40,824 bases of DNA, from positions 1 through 40,824 of the IMG/VR virus record IMGVR_UViG_3300013114_000125; one strand, written 5' to 3'. The notes under the pieces were generated by a model, which had not been told where the DNA came from, searched no databases, and saw only the letters and a list, made by a program, of their open reading frames with translations. Positions 32,569 to 40,492 of this stretch are shown one piece after another. The DNA comes from a virus. The stretch's first letter is position 1, and the number at the start of each line of letters is the position of its first letter. The position numbers and the translations under genes were made by a program.

Positions 32569-34299
32569 ATGGCTTGGAAAAAATATTTTAAAGATGCGAA
32601 CTTATCTCCAATTTCTGGAGAAAGAGTGCCTAACTTTGCAAAAAGAAACTATTCATCATATCTACCTGATGTTTATACAGGACATCCAAATAGAATACAA
32701 AGATATTTTCAATATGACCAAATGGATTCAGATAGTGAAATTAATGCGGCACTAGATATCCTAGCAGAATTTTCAACACAACAAAATAAAGAAAACGAAA
32801 CACCATTTGATATAGTGTTTAAAGATGAAACAACTGAACACGAAGTTAAACTTTTAAAGAAAGCACTTCAACAATGGACTTTAGCAAACAAATTTAATAA
32901 AAGAATTTTTAGAATATTTAGAAATGCTCTAAAATATGGAGATTGTTTCTTTGTAAGAGACCCAGAAACACACAAATGGTTATATATGGATCCATCAAAA
33001 ATTGACAGAATTATTGTTAATGAATCTGAAGGCAAAAAACCCGAACAATATGTTATAAGAGATATTAATCCAAACTTACAAAAACTATCTGTAACATCAA
33101 TAACACCAAATCAAACTTATGGAGGTGGTGGAACCACTGGTGGTGGTACTGCAGGATACTCACAAAGTTATGCAGGTGCTGGCAGAGGTTCTGATATGTC
33201 GGGTTTTGCTGGAGCAACAGGTGGACGTTTCTACAGAACAATGAATCAATATGCCATTAATTCTGAACACGTTATTCATATGTCAATGTCAGATGGCTTA
33301 GACAACTTATTTCCTTTTGGACAATCAGTTTTAGAACAAGTTTTCAAAGTTTACAAACAAAAAGAATTATTAGAAGACGCAATTATCATTTACAGGGTTC
33401 AAAGAGCACCTGAAAGAAGAGTATTTTATATTGACGTAGGTAATATGCCAACACACTTGGCCATGCAATTCGTTGAAAGAGTTAAAAATGAAATTAATCA
33501 AAGAAGAATTCCAAGCACATCAGGTGGTGTCAACTATATTGATGCAACATATAATCCTATGAGCATTAATGAAGATTATTTCTTTCCGCAAACAGCAGAA
33601 GGAAGAGGATCTAAAGTTGATACACTACCGGGTGGTACTAATTTAGGTGAGATAGACGATTTAAGATTTTTTACAAACAAATTGTTTAGAGGATTAAGAA
33701 TTCCAAGTTCTTATTTGCCAACTGGACCAGATGATTCACAACAACAATACAATGACGGTAGAGTGGGTACTGCGTACATACAAGAATTAAGATTTAACAA
33801 ATATTGTGCTAGACTACAAGCACTTTTAAACACATCATTTGATTTAGAATTCAAATATTGGATAAAAGGTAAAGGATATAACATTGACAATGGAATGTTT
33901 GAACTTAAATTAAATCCACCACAAAACTTTGCGGCATATAGACAAACTGAAATGGATCAATCACGTGTACAAACATTTACACAGATAGCAGAACTACCTT
34001 ATATGTCTAAAAGATTTGCGTTAAGCAGATATTTGGGATTAAGTGAAGAAGAAATGGCAAGAAATGCTGATCTTTGGGCAGAAGAAAATGCTGTACCTAA
34101 GAAAAAACAAAGTAAACAAACACAATTACGATCAGGCGGAGTAACTCAAGCAGGTGTTACATCAGATTTAGACCAGTTTGAAGAACCAACAGCTGAACCC
34201 GAAGTACCAGGACCGGGACAACCAGGACCAGGAGCACCAGGAACAGTACCTGGCGGTGGCGGAACAGTACCTGGAGGTACCGGAGGTGGAACCGTTTAA
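32569..34299 (+). CDS. gp20: Portal vertex protein gp20
   Basis: Forms the dodecameric portal through which DNA is packaged and which nucleates head assembly. Conserved gp20 parts: RYFQYDQMDSDSEINAALDI (about 45-64), RIFRNALKYGDCFFVRDPET (about 115-134), WLYMDPSKIDRIIVN and, later, YRVQRAPERRVFYIDVGNMP and QRRIPSTSGGVNYIDATYNP. It ends with a Pro/Gly-rich tail (about 540-576: GPGQPGPGAPG and GGTGGGT), absent from T4 gp20. Length 576 aa (T4 524). A short Gly-rich insert lies at about 185-225. No Shine-Dalgarno is visible before the ATG. Confidence 0.95.
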   Translation: MAWKKYFKDANLSPISGERVPNFAKRNYSSYLPDVYTGHPNRIQRYFQYDQMDSDSEINAALDILAEFSTQQNKENETPFDIVFKDETTEHEVKLLKKALQQWTLANKFNKRIFRIFRNALKYGDCFFVRDPETHKWLYMDPSKIDRIIVNESEGKKPEQYVIRDINPNLQKLSVTSITPNQTYGGGGTTGGGTAGYSQSYAGAGRGSDMSGFAGATGGRFYRTMNQYAINSEHVIHMSMSDGLDNLFPFGQSVLEQVFKVYKQKELLEDAIIIYRVQRAPERRVFYIDVGNMPTHLAMQFVERVKNEINQRRIPSTSGGVNYIDATYNPMSINEDYFFPQTAEGRGSKVDTLPGGTNLGEIDDLRFFTNKLFRGLRIPSSYLPTGPDDSQQQYNDGRVGTAYIQELRFNKYCARLQALLNTSFDLEFKYWIKGKGYNIDNGMFELKLNPPQNFAAYRQTEMDQSRVQTFTQIAELPYMSKRFALSRYLGLSEEEMARNADLWAEENAVPKKKQSKQTQLRSGGVTQAGVTSDLDQFEEPTAEPEVPGPGQPGPGAPGTVPGGGGTVPGGTGGGTV

Positions 34300-34314
34300 A
34301 GGTTAAATACTGAT

Positions 34315-34554
34315 ATGAAACTATTAGAATTCTTTACATATACAGGAGACGGGTTTGAACAAGATGCAACATACGAACCTGAAAACGATATTTCTGTATT
34401 AGATAAAGATGATACTAGAAAAACACGACTTTCTCTTAAAGATATCAATTCTATGAGATTAGCATCTGAAGAACACGACGAACAACAAAAAGATGAAGCA
34501 GAATTTGTTCAAAAAATGTATGCTCAACCACAAGCAGACGATTTAGCAATCTAA
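34315..34554 (+). CDS. Small acidic protein between portal and prohead genes (gp67-like position)
   Basis: 79 aa, acidic, mostly helical: DVSVLDKDDTRKTR-like segment (ISVLDKDDTRKTRLSLKDIN) followed by LASEEHDEQQKDEAEFVQKM. A small charged protein in this position is usual in marine T4-like phages. T4 has the prohead core proteins gp67 and gp68 between genes 20 and 21, so a core role is a positional inference. It starts 15 bases after the portal stop. Confidence 0.65.
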   Translation: MKLLEFFTYTGDGFEQDATYEPENDISVLDKDDTRKTRLSLKDINSMRLASEEHDEQQKDEAEFVQKMYAQPQADDLAI

Positions 34555-34596
34555 TTTAACACATCCTTTAGTAAAACAGAATAATTAATATAAATC

Positions 34597-35223
34597 ATGA
34601 GTGATATAGCATTTGTATTAGGTAATGGAGAGTCTCGAAAAGGAATCCAAATAGAAGATTTAAAAAAACACGGTACGGTGTTTGCCTGTAATGCTGTATA
34701 TCGTACTGATCGTCCAGACTTTTTGGTTGCAGTAGATCCTAAAATGTTATTAGAAATAGGTGAGACCGACTATGTTAAAAATAATCAAGTATGGTCTAAT
34801 TATAATGTACAATATGAAAAAAATCAAAAAATATTAGATCATGTAAAATGGTTTCAACCAAGTCTAGGATGGAGTTCTGGGCCAACAACATTAAGATTAG
34901 CTTGTGAAAAAAAATTTAAAACAATATATTTGTTAGGATTTGACTATGCAGGATTTAATGACGATAAAAAAGGAGCAAGTAAACGATTTAATAACTTGTT
35001 TAAAGACACTCGTAACTATAAAAAAAGCACAGACGAAGCTACATTTTATGGCAATTGGATGAGTCAAACGAAAAGGTGCCTACAAGATTATAAAGATACG
35101 AAATTCCTCCGTGTGATACCTAGAGACTGGTTTTCTCCTAAGGATTTAACCTGGAATGAGAATTTAAGTAACGTTATAATCACTGATTTTTTAGCTAATT
35201 TTAACCTTAAACTAAAAAACTAA
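34597..35223 (+). CDS. Sialyltransferase/DUF115 (MptE-like)-fold accessory protein
   Basis: 208 aa. Motifs in order: FVLGNGESRKGI (6-17), VFACNAVYRTDRPDFLVAVD (about 28-47), SSGPTTLRLACEKKFKTIYL (about 93-112) and LLGFDYAG. The GNGxS loop, the C-N pair, the following Asp and the hydrophobic strand ending in GxDY are shared by GT42 sialyltransferases and the DUF115/MptE family, which bind nucleotide sugars or pterin phosphates. Similar genes occur in T4-like marine phages without known function. A glycosyltransferase or nucleotide-sugar-linked role, perhaps modifying virion or host surface glycans, is possible. It interrupts the portal-prohead gene series and is not a T4 core gene. The ATG lacks a clear Shine-Dalgarno. 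Confidence 0.65.
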   Translation: MSDIAFVLGNGESRKGIQIEDLKKHGTVFACNAVYRTDRPDFLVAVDPKMLLEIGETDYVKNNQVWSNYNVQYEKNQKILDHVKWFQPSLGWSSGPTTLRLACEKKFKTIYLLGFDYAGFNDDKKGASKRFNNLFKDTRNYKKSTDEATFYGNWMSQTKRCLQDYKDTKFLRVIPRDWFSPKDLTWNENLSNVIITDFLANFNLKLKN

Positions 35224-35329
35224 TCAAAATAGCGGTTTTTGTCAAATATAGGTACCTTTTTTCCATTGTTGAAGTAAATACAAACACTTATAAGCAAAAA
35301 CTTGCCAATTAACAAGGAGCACGTGTAAT

Positions 35330-36370
35330 ATGACACAACCAACGAATAAGTTTGAACAGTTGTTAGAGCTTTTAATTAATGAAGAAAATGATAAAGCGGA
35401 ACAACTATTTCATGAAATAGTAGTAGAAAAGTCTAGAGACATCTACGAAGGTTTAGCAGATGAACAAACTGCTACAACAGAAACTAAAGACGAAGCTAAA
35501 GACGAAGCTAAAGAAGACGACAAGAAAGACGAATCAGTAGTTAAAGAAACTGAAAAGTCTGACGAAAAAGCAGAAGACAAAAAAGAAGAAGCGGTTAAAG
35601 AAACTGAAGGCGAAACAGTTGAAGATAAAGACATAAAAGACGAAGGTGTCTTTACTAAACCAGCACCAACACAAGTTGCACCTCAAAAGTCTGACGAAGA
35701 ATCAATTGAAGAAATTGGTGGCGATGCTACTGACGAATTAATTAAAGATATCACAGGCGATGAAGAAGGTGAAGCAGATGCGGCGGCTGACGAATTAGGT
35801 CAGGACATGGGCGCGGATGCTGAAAACGGTGAAAACGGTGAAGATGGATCTGTAGAAGACAGAGTTGTCGATTTAGAAGATGCTTTAGATGAACTAAAAG
35901 CGGAATTTGAAGCGATGCTGGCGGCACAAAATGGAGATGGAGAAGCAGAAGAAGAATCTGCAGTACCATCAACAGCGGCACCAGTTATTCCAGCAGAAAC
36001 AAAACCAGAATTGTCTAGATTTGAAGGCAAAGACGCTAAAGAAGATAAGAAAGACGCTAAAGAAGAAAAGAAAGAAACTGTGAAAGAATATAAAAATCCA
36101 GTTAAAGCGGATATGAGCGGCGGAGACGACAAATCAGCAAAATCACCAGTAAACACAAAAGTTAAAAGTGCAGGTGGCACAACGGCTAATATAGCAAAAG
36201 GTGGAGGAGACGAAAAAGGTCGTCCGGCACCAACTGCAGAAAAAATAGCTAGTAGCTTTGAGAATACTGGAGGAAAAGCAAAATCAACTTCTTTCAAAAA
36301 GAAAGAAACAGCTGATCTTAAAGATGGTTCTGACAAATCTGCAAAATCTCCAGTTAACACAAAAGCGTAA
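35330..36370 (+). CDS. Acidic prohead core protein
   Basis: 346 aa, made largely of Glu, Asp, Lys and Ala. The N-terminus is the conserved part: FEQLLELLINEENDKAEQLF and HEIVVEKSRDIYEGL (8-45), typical of internal core proteins of marine T4-like proheads. Then come low-complexity charged repeats (DEAK repeated, ENGENGEDG), a coiled-coil patch (VEDRVVDLEDALDELKAEFE) and a C-terminus with two copies of KSAKSPVNTK. It directly precedes gp21 protease, gp22 scaffold and gp23 capsid, so it is probably a scaffold component, cut up during head maturation. An AAGGAG ribosome site precedes the ATG. Function by position and composition; T4 gp67/gp68 are far shorter. Confidence 0.75.
   Translation: MTQPTNKFEQLLELLINEENDKAEQLFHEIVVEKSRDIYEGLADEQTATTETKDEAKDEAKEDDKKDESVVKETEKSDEKAEDKKEEAVKETEGETVEDKDIKDEGVFTKPAPTQVAPQKSDEESIEEIGGDATDELIKDITGDEEGEADAAADELGQDMGADAENGENGEDGSVEDRVVDLEDALDELKAEFEAMLAAQNGDGEAEEESAVPSTAAPVIPAETKPELSRFEGKDAKEDKKDAKEEKKETVKEYKNPVKADMSGGDDKSAKSPVNTKVKSAGGTTANIAKGGGDEKGRPAPTAEKIASSFENTGGKAKSTSFKKKETADLKDGSDKSAKSPVNTKA
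36124..36368 (+). repeat. Duplicated KSAKSPVNTK module in the prohead core gene
   Basis: The coding segment for DDKSAKSPVNTKV (about 36124-36160) recurs as SDKSAKSPVNTKA at the very C-terminus (about 36331-36368), with silent differences between the copies. The module may be a short binding or cleavage tag. Confidence 0.6.
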
Positions 36371-36395
36371 CTGTTAGATTTAAGGAATTATCAGT

Positions 36396-37025
36396 ATGTC
36401 ACTTTATCTTAGAGAACATTTAACCTATGATCAGGCTCGAATACAGGTCTTGCACGAAGGCAACCAAGGCAAGGATTTATTCATGAAGGGAATCTGTATT
36501 CAAGGCGGCATTAAAAATGCCAATGAAAGAGTTTATCCTGTGCAAGAAATTGCAAAGGCAACTAAAACTCTTAATGATCAGATTAGTTCAGGTTATAGTG
36601 TACTTGGAGAAGTAGATCATCCAGATGATTTAAAAATTAATTTGGACCGTGTGTCCCATATGTTAACAGAAATGTGGATGGACGGACCAAATGGATATGG
36701 TAAAATGAAAATTTTACCGACACCGATGGGCCAACTTGTCAAAACTATGTTGGAATCAGGAGTAAAACTAGGCGTCAGTTCTCGTGGCTCTGGTAATATA
36801 TCAGAGTACGGTAACGGCGAAGTTTCAGACTTCGAAATCATAACAGTTGATGTTGTGGCCCAACCTTCGGCACCGGGTGCTTACCCAACGCCAATATATG
36901 AACATCTTTTGAATACAAAAGGTGGATTAAAGGCGAAAGGTCTGGCCGCTGAAGTTAGAAATGACACAAGAGCACAAAAATACCTAAATGAGGTATTAAC
37001 TAACATAATAAAGGACCTAAAATAA
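36396..37025 (+). CDS. gp21: Prohead maturation protease gp21
   Basis: Serine protease of the T4 gp21 type, which matures the prohead by cutting scaffold and capsid proteins after (I/L)xE. The two active-site blocks are visible: LGEVDHPDD with His75, followed by INLDRVSHMLTEMW, and GVKLGVSSRGSG with Ser128/Ser129, followed by ISEYGNGEVSDFEIITVDVV. Length 209 aa matches T4 gp21 (212). It follows the core protein by 25 bases behind an AAGGAA ribosome site and overlaps gp22 by one base (TAATG), so protease and scaffold are likely made in a fixed ratio. Confidence 0.94.
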   Translation: MSLYLREHLTYDQARIQVLHEGNQGKDLFMKGICIQGGIKNANERVYPVQEIAKATKTLNDQISSGYSVLGEVDHPDDLKINLDRVSHMLTEMWMDGPNGYGKMKILPTPMGQLVKTMLESGVKLGVSSRGSGNISEYGNGEVSDFEIITVDVVAQPSAPGAYPTPIYEHLLNTKGGLKAKGLAAEVRNDTRAQKYLNEVLTNIIKDLK

Positions 37026-38092
37026 TGTTTGATATATCAAAACTAGCTGAATCAGGAGCAATTTCGGAAGATGTGCAAAAAAGCATCCAAGAAGCTTGGG
37101 ATTCAAAAGTTAAAGAAAACAAAGAAACTGTAGGTGCTGAGTTAAGAGAAGAATTTGCTAAAAGATACGAGCATGACAAAGGAAACATGATCGAAGCAAT
37201 CGATAAAATGATGACTGAAAAGTTATCTGAAGAAATTAGCAAATTTATCGAAGATAGAAAAGCACTAGCACAGGAAAAAATATCCTACAAAGAAAACGTA
37301 GGCAAACATTCAGCGAAACTTCAAGAATTTATAATGAAGAAACTTGCTGAAGAGTTAAAAGAACTACATAGCGACCGTAAAGGTGTTCATGAAAACTTTA
37401 GTAAATTAGAAGAGTTCGTTGTAAACGCACTTGCTAAGGAAATTAAAGAATTCCATGAAGACAAGAAAGGCGTTGTGGAAACGAAAGTTAAATTAGTAGC
37501 CGAAGCTAAAGCACAAATGGCTAAACTAAAAGAAGCTTTCATACAAAAATCTGCTAAAGTTGTAGAATCTGCAGTTAATAAAAAACTTGCTGAAGAATTA
37601 AGCACGTTGAAAGACGATATTACTACTGCAAGAACTGTAAACTTTGGCAAAAAAATATTCGAAGCGTTTGCTTCTGAGTATCAGAACTCATATTTAAATG
37701 AGAAATCTGAAACTGCGAAGCTATTAAAGATAGTTGATGAAACTACTCTTAAGTTAAAAGACGCTGAGAAGGCCGTCAATGAAAAAGACGCGGTGATTGA
37801 GTCGAAGAATGCTGAGTCCAAAAGACAAGCAGACTTGATGGAACGCAAGGAAACGATGGCTGAATTGCTCAAACCATTGAGCAAACAAAAGGGTGAAGTA
37901 ATGAGTCAACTGTTAGAATCAGTTCAAACAGCGAACCTTCAAACTTCATTCGACAAGTATCTACCTCACGTGATGAACGATAAACCAATAGCGACTATCA
38001 AAACTGCAAAAGTTATGACAGAAGCAAAAGGTGAAAGATCACAAAGGGAAGATGCAGACTTAACAGATATTCGTAAATTAGCGGGTATTTAA
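37025..38092 (+). CDS. gp22: Prohead scaffolding protein gp22
   Basis: Major scaffold of the head core. It is Lys/Glu/Ala-rich and almost wholly helical and coiled coil (for example LVAEAKAQMAKLKEAFIQKS), with a repeated unit of KKLAEELKELHxDxKGVHE type at about 110-160. The C-terminal part, SQLLESVQTANLQTSFDKYL followed by PHVMNDKP, is the conserved gp22 end. Length 355 aa compares with 269 in T4. Its start overlaps the gp21 stop and gp23 follows after 27 bases. It contains many potential gp21 cleavage sites of LxE/IxE type. Confidence 0.9.
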   Translation: MFDISKLAESGAISEDVQKSIQEAWDSKVKENKETVGAELREEFAKRYEHDKGNMIEAIDKMMTEKLSEEISKFIEDRKALAQEKISYKENVGKHSAKLQEFIMKKLAEELKELHSDRKGVHENFSKLEEFVVNALAKEIKEFHEDKKGVVETKVKLVAEAKAQMAKLKEAFIQKSAKVVESAVNKKLAEELSTLKDDITTARTVNFGKKIFEAFASEYQNSYLNEKSETAKLLKIVDETTLKLKDAEKAVNEKDAVIESKNAESKRQADLMERKETMAELLKPLSKQKGEVMSQLLESVQTANLQTSFDKYLPHVMNDKPIATIKTAKVMTEAKGERSQREDADLTDIRKLAGI

Positions 38093-38119
38093 CTATAAAC
38101 TAAAAGGGGAAAGATACAA

Positions 38120-39289
38120 ATGTCAGAAATATTTGAATCTAAATGGGGTGAAACTAAATCAGCCCTAACTGAAGGTTTAGAAGGCAACAAGAAAAAAGTG
38201 ATGGGTGTCATTTTAGAAAATACTAAAAGATACTTGTCAGAACAAGCTACTGCAGGTGCTACATCTGCCGGTAACGTTGCTACACTAAACAGAGTGATTC
38301 TTCCAGTAATTAGACGGGTTATGCCGACTGTTATAGCTAACGAAATCGTTGGTGTACAGCCGATGACTGGTCCAGTTGGACAGATTCACACCTTGAGAAT
38401 AAGATATGCAGATGCGGCAGGCGGAACAACGGCTGGCGAAGAAGCATTATCACCTTTCAAAATTGCGAGAGCATACTCTGGTAATGAAACTGAAGCTACA
38501 CCTAAAGCGGCAACAACAGCGTCGAAAGAAGGTACAGCTGGTAACAGACTATCAATCCAGATCTTGAAACAACCGGTTGAAGCTAAATCTAGAAAACTAT
38601 CAGCTAGATGGACGTTTGAAGCGGCTCAAGATGCTCAAGCACAACAAGGTATAGACGTAGAAGCAGAAATAATGGCGGCTTTGGCTCAAGAAATTACAGC
38701 TGAAATCGACCAAGAAGTTATTGGATCATTAAGAACATTGGCTGGAACAGCCGCTGAAACTTATGACCAATCAGCTGTTTCTGGTACTGCAACTTTTGTT
38801 GGTGACGAACACGCGGCTTTGGCTGTGTTAATCAACAGAGTGGCAAACTTAATTGCAACAAGAACACGTAGAGGAGCTGGAAACTGGTCAGTAGTTTCTC
38901 CAACTGCTTTAACGATTCTTCAATCTGCAACAACATCAGCATTTGCTAGATCAACTGAAGGTACTTTCGAAGCACCTACTAACACAAAATTTGTTGGTAC
39001 GTTAAACGCTTCAATGAGAGTATACGTTGACGCATATGCAGTTGATGGTACATCAGTACTAGTTGGCTATAAAGGAGCAAGTGAGGCAGACGCACCAGCG
39101 TTCTATTGTCCTTACATTCCTTTAATGTCTTCAGGAGTTGTACTTGATCCAGCTACTTTCGAACCAGTTGTTGGCTTTTTAACAAGATATGGATATGTAG
39201 AGTTAACAAACACTGCATCTTCACTTGGTAATGCGGCTGACTACGTAGGTTTAGTAGCGATCACTTCAGCAAACTTAAAATTTAAGTAA
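38120..39289 (+). CDS. gp23: Major capsid protein gp23
   Basis: 389 aa, HK97-fold major capsid protein of the T4 type. Unmistakable is the conserved block LPVIRRVMPTVIANEIVGVQ followed by PMTGPVGQIHTLRIRYADA (about 62-100). The C-terminus has YVDAYAVDGTSVLVGYKG and AFYCPYIPLMSSGVVLDPAT, also typical. It is shorter than T4 gp23 (521). The N-terminal 41 residues end in YLSE, fitting a gp21 cleavage site (LxE), so the mature protein may start at Gln42. A strong AGGGG ribosome site precedes it and a terminator follows, as expected for a very abundant late product. Confidence 0.95.
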   Translation: MSEIFESKWGETKSALTEGLEGNKKKVMGVILENTKRYLSEQATAGATSAGNVATLNRVILPVIRRVMPTVIANEIVGVQPMTGPVGQIHTLRIRYADAAGGTTAGEEALSPFKIARAYSGNETEATPKAATTASKEGTAGNRLSIQILKQPVEAKSRKLSARWTFEAAQDAQAQQGIDVEAEIMAALAQEITAEIDQEVIGSLRTLAGTAAETYDQSAVSGTATFVGDEHAALAVLINRVANLIATRTRRGAGNWSVVSPTALTILQSATTSAFARSTEGTFEAPTNTKFVGTLNASMRVYVDAYAVDGTSVLVGYKGASEADAPAFYCPYIPLMSSGVVLDPATFEPVVGFLTRYGYVELTNTASSLGNAADYVGLVAITSANLKFK

Positions 39290-39319
39290 TCTTTTTATAG
39301 ATTATTTTGAATCTTAGAG

Positions 39320-39348
39320 AAAGGCGGCTTCGGTCGCCTTTTTCTTTG
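39320..39348 (+). terminator. Rho-independent terminator after gp23
   Basis: AAAGGCG (39320-39326) pairs with CGCCTTT (39335-39341) around a loop containing TTCG, followed by TTTTCTTT. It closes the head-gene transcription unit, which has no other terminator back to 30391. Confidence 0.85.
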
Positions 39349-39370
39349 GCCGAATTTTCAGACTTTAAAT

Positions 39371-39952
39371 ATGAATATGCGATATTGTTTTCATCATATA
39401 CCAAAAACAGGTGGCAGTACATTAAAAGCAAGATTAAATCATCGAGCATCAATTGGACAAATAGATAAATTTTCATATGCAATAGGACATAATATAAGTG
39501 TATCCACACCTGGTAAGCACTATACATTATTAAGAAATCCTTTACACAGAGATATATCACATTTCAATTATGATTTTAATAAAAAAGAAAGCATAGCAAA
39601 CACATTTGAAGAAAGTTGTAATAAAATGCATGGCAATTTTATGGTACTTTGGTTATATTCAAACTATCTAAAACAGTCAACTAACATACCAATTGAAGAA
39701 AAATATAAACAAGTACAAACAATACTAAAAAATAATTTTTTAAAAATTTTTAATGCTGATAAATTTGAAAACTCATGGAAAGAAATTACAAAAATATTAA
39801 ACATCGATGTTGAACCAAGACTAAATTCCAATATATCTAATATAGATTATAACAAAATTGCAAAATATGAAAATTTATCTAACAAATTTAAAAAATGGCA
39901 CAAACAATATAACCAGTATGATTATCTTCTTCATGAAGAATTTTGTATGTAG
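39371..39952 (+). CDS. Sulfotransferase family protein (PAPS-dependent type)
   Basis: 193 aa. The N-terminus has FHHIPKTGGSTLKARL, the 5'-phosphosulfate-binding loop (HIPKTGGST) of the Sulfotransfer_2 family, and TLLRNPLHRDISHFNY (about 55-70), the 3'-phosphate-binding motif with Arg and Ser at the expected spacing. The C-terminal part is Lys/Asn-rich and helical. Such enzymes transfer sulfate from PAPS to sugars or other hydroxyls. In a phage it might modify virion glycans, host surface polysaccharide or a small molecule. At 193 aa it is short for the family but keeps both cofactor motifs. There are two in-frame ATGs two codons apart and no clear Shine-Dalgarno. Base composition is more AT-rich than gp23, suggesting an added gene. 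Confidence 0.8.
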   Translation: MNMRYCFHHIPKTGGSTLKARLNHRASIGQIDKFSYAIGHNISVSTPGKHYTLLRNPLHRDISHFNYDFNKKESIANTFEESCNKMHGNFMVLWLYSNYLKQSTNIPIEEKYKQVQTILKNNFLKIFNADKFENSWKEITKILNIDVEPRLNSNISNIDYNKIAKYENLSNKFKKWHKQYNQYDYLLHEEFCM

Positions 39953-40020
39953 TTAAAGATTTTTTTCACTTCGAACGACTTACAATCCAAATAGCGTAAT
40001 ATAACTTTAACAATTGTCTT

Positions 40021-40052
40021 TCTAAATAATTCTAAGATTCGATAGAATCTTA
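40021..40052 (+). promoter_or_regulatory. Late-promoter-like element and 5' hairpin
   Basis: TCTAAATA (40021-40028) has one mismatch to TATAAATA. Initiation near 40034 would place an 8-base-pair perfect hairpin, TAAGATTC/GAATCTTA with loop GATA (40033-40052), at the extreme 5' end of the message. A strong GGGAGG site follows at 40060-40065. Confidence 0.5.
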
Positions 40053-40071
40053 TTATCAAGGGAGGTCCAAT

Positions 40072-40305
40072 ATGGATATCATGGTAAAGGTAAAAGGATG
40101 GGCAAAAGGATTAGCTGATGTAGGCGTAAGTCTAATAGCATTAGGAATCGTTTTAGAAATTCTTTTTAATGGTCAAGGTGTTCCGTTCTGGCCACATATT
40201 TCTGTAATAGGAAATGTTCAGGGCGTACTTGCTGGCTTTTCAGATCAAGGTTTGGTCGGATTAGTAGCAATTTGGATTTTATATCATATCTACAATCGAA
40301 AATAA
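40072..40305 (+). CDS. Small membrane protein with two transmembrane segments
   Basis: 77 aa. Two hydrophobic helices are visible: DVGVSLIALGIVLEILF (about 17-33) and GLVGLVAIWILYHIY (about 60-74), separated by a Gly/Pro-containing loop (GQGVPFWPHISVIGNV). The N-terminus is basic and so is the very C-terminus. It is a stand-alone unit with a strong GGGAGG ribosome site 6 bases before the ATG, its own late-type promoter and a strong terminator. A holin-like role is conceivable from size and topology, but no lysis partner is seen in the window. Unrecognised otherwise. Confidence 0.75.
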   Translation: MDIMVKVKGWAKGLADVGVSLIALGIVLEILFNGQGVPFWPHISVIGNVQGVLAGFSDQGLVGLVAIWILYHIYNRK

Positions 40306-40335
40306 TATAATAATCTAGAAATACGTTAACCTCAG

Positions 40336-40378
40336 AGAGTGGTGTAACTACTTTTAATTTTACACCACTCTTTTTTTA
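40336..40378 (+). terminator. Strong rho-independent terminator
   Basis: A perfect 12-base-pair stem, AGAGTGGTGTAA (40336-40347) with TTACACCACTCT (40360-40371), is followed by an uninterrupted run of T. It separates the small membrane protein from the next late gene. Confidence 0.92.
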
Positions 40379-40386
40379 TTTTTTTT

Positions 40387-40394
40387 CATAAATA
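40387..40394 (+). promoter_or_regulatory. T4-type late promoter of the right-edge gene
   Basis: CATAAATA has one mismatch to TATAAATA, and lies just after a strong terminator, where a new promoter is required. Predicted initiation, about six bases downstream, falls at 40400-40401, the first base of the leader structure. Confidence 0.65.
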
Positions 40395-40400
40395 TATACA

Positions 40401-40480
40401 GTTCAAACAGAGCTCCACTCAAGTGGAGACTTATGCGGAATTAACCGCGTAGCGAGTAGAACTCGCATTAGGCTCTGAAC
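40401..40480 (+). ncRNA. Cloverleaf-shaped 5' leader (cis-regulatory RNA candidate)
   Basis: A closing stem is formed by GTT (40401-40403) plus CAGAGC (40408-40413) with GCTCTGAAC (40472-40480), a four-base bulge between the parts. It encloses three hairpins: TCCAC/GTGGA with loop TCAA (40414-40427), ATGCGG/CCGCGT with a six-base loop (40433-40450) and GCGAG/CTCGC with loop TAGAA (40452-40466). The AGGAG ribosome site (40481-40485) begins immediately after the closing stem, so folding could affect translation or protect the 5' end. It lacks tRNA invariants such as GTTCGA and a CCA end. Confidence 0.6.
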
Positions 40481-40492
40481 AGGAGAAAACAA

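Noticed and set aside
34588-34595. TATAAATC as a late promoter
   Set aside because: Ends two bases before the ATG at 34597, leaving no room for initiation and a leader.
35800-36360. 186-codon minus-strand frame opposite the prohead core gene
   Set aside because: Shadow produced by GAA/AAA-rich codons read as Phe/Ser; no start signals.
40401-40480. A tRNA gene
   Set aside because: Cloverleaf outline only: stem lengths, T-loop and acceptor sequence do not fit, and it leads directly into a ribosome site.
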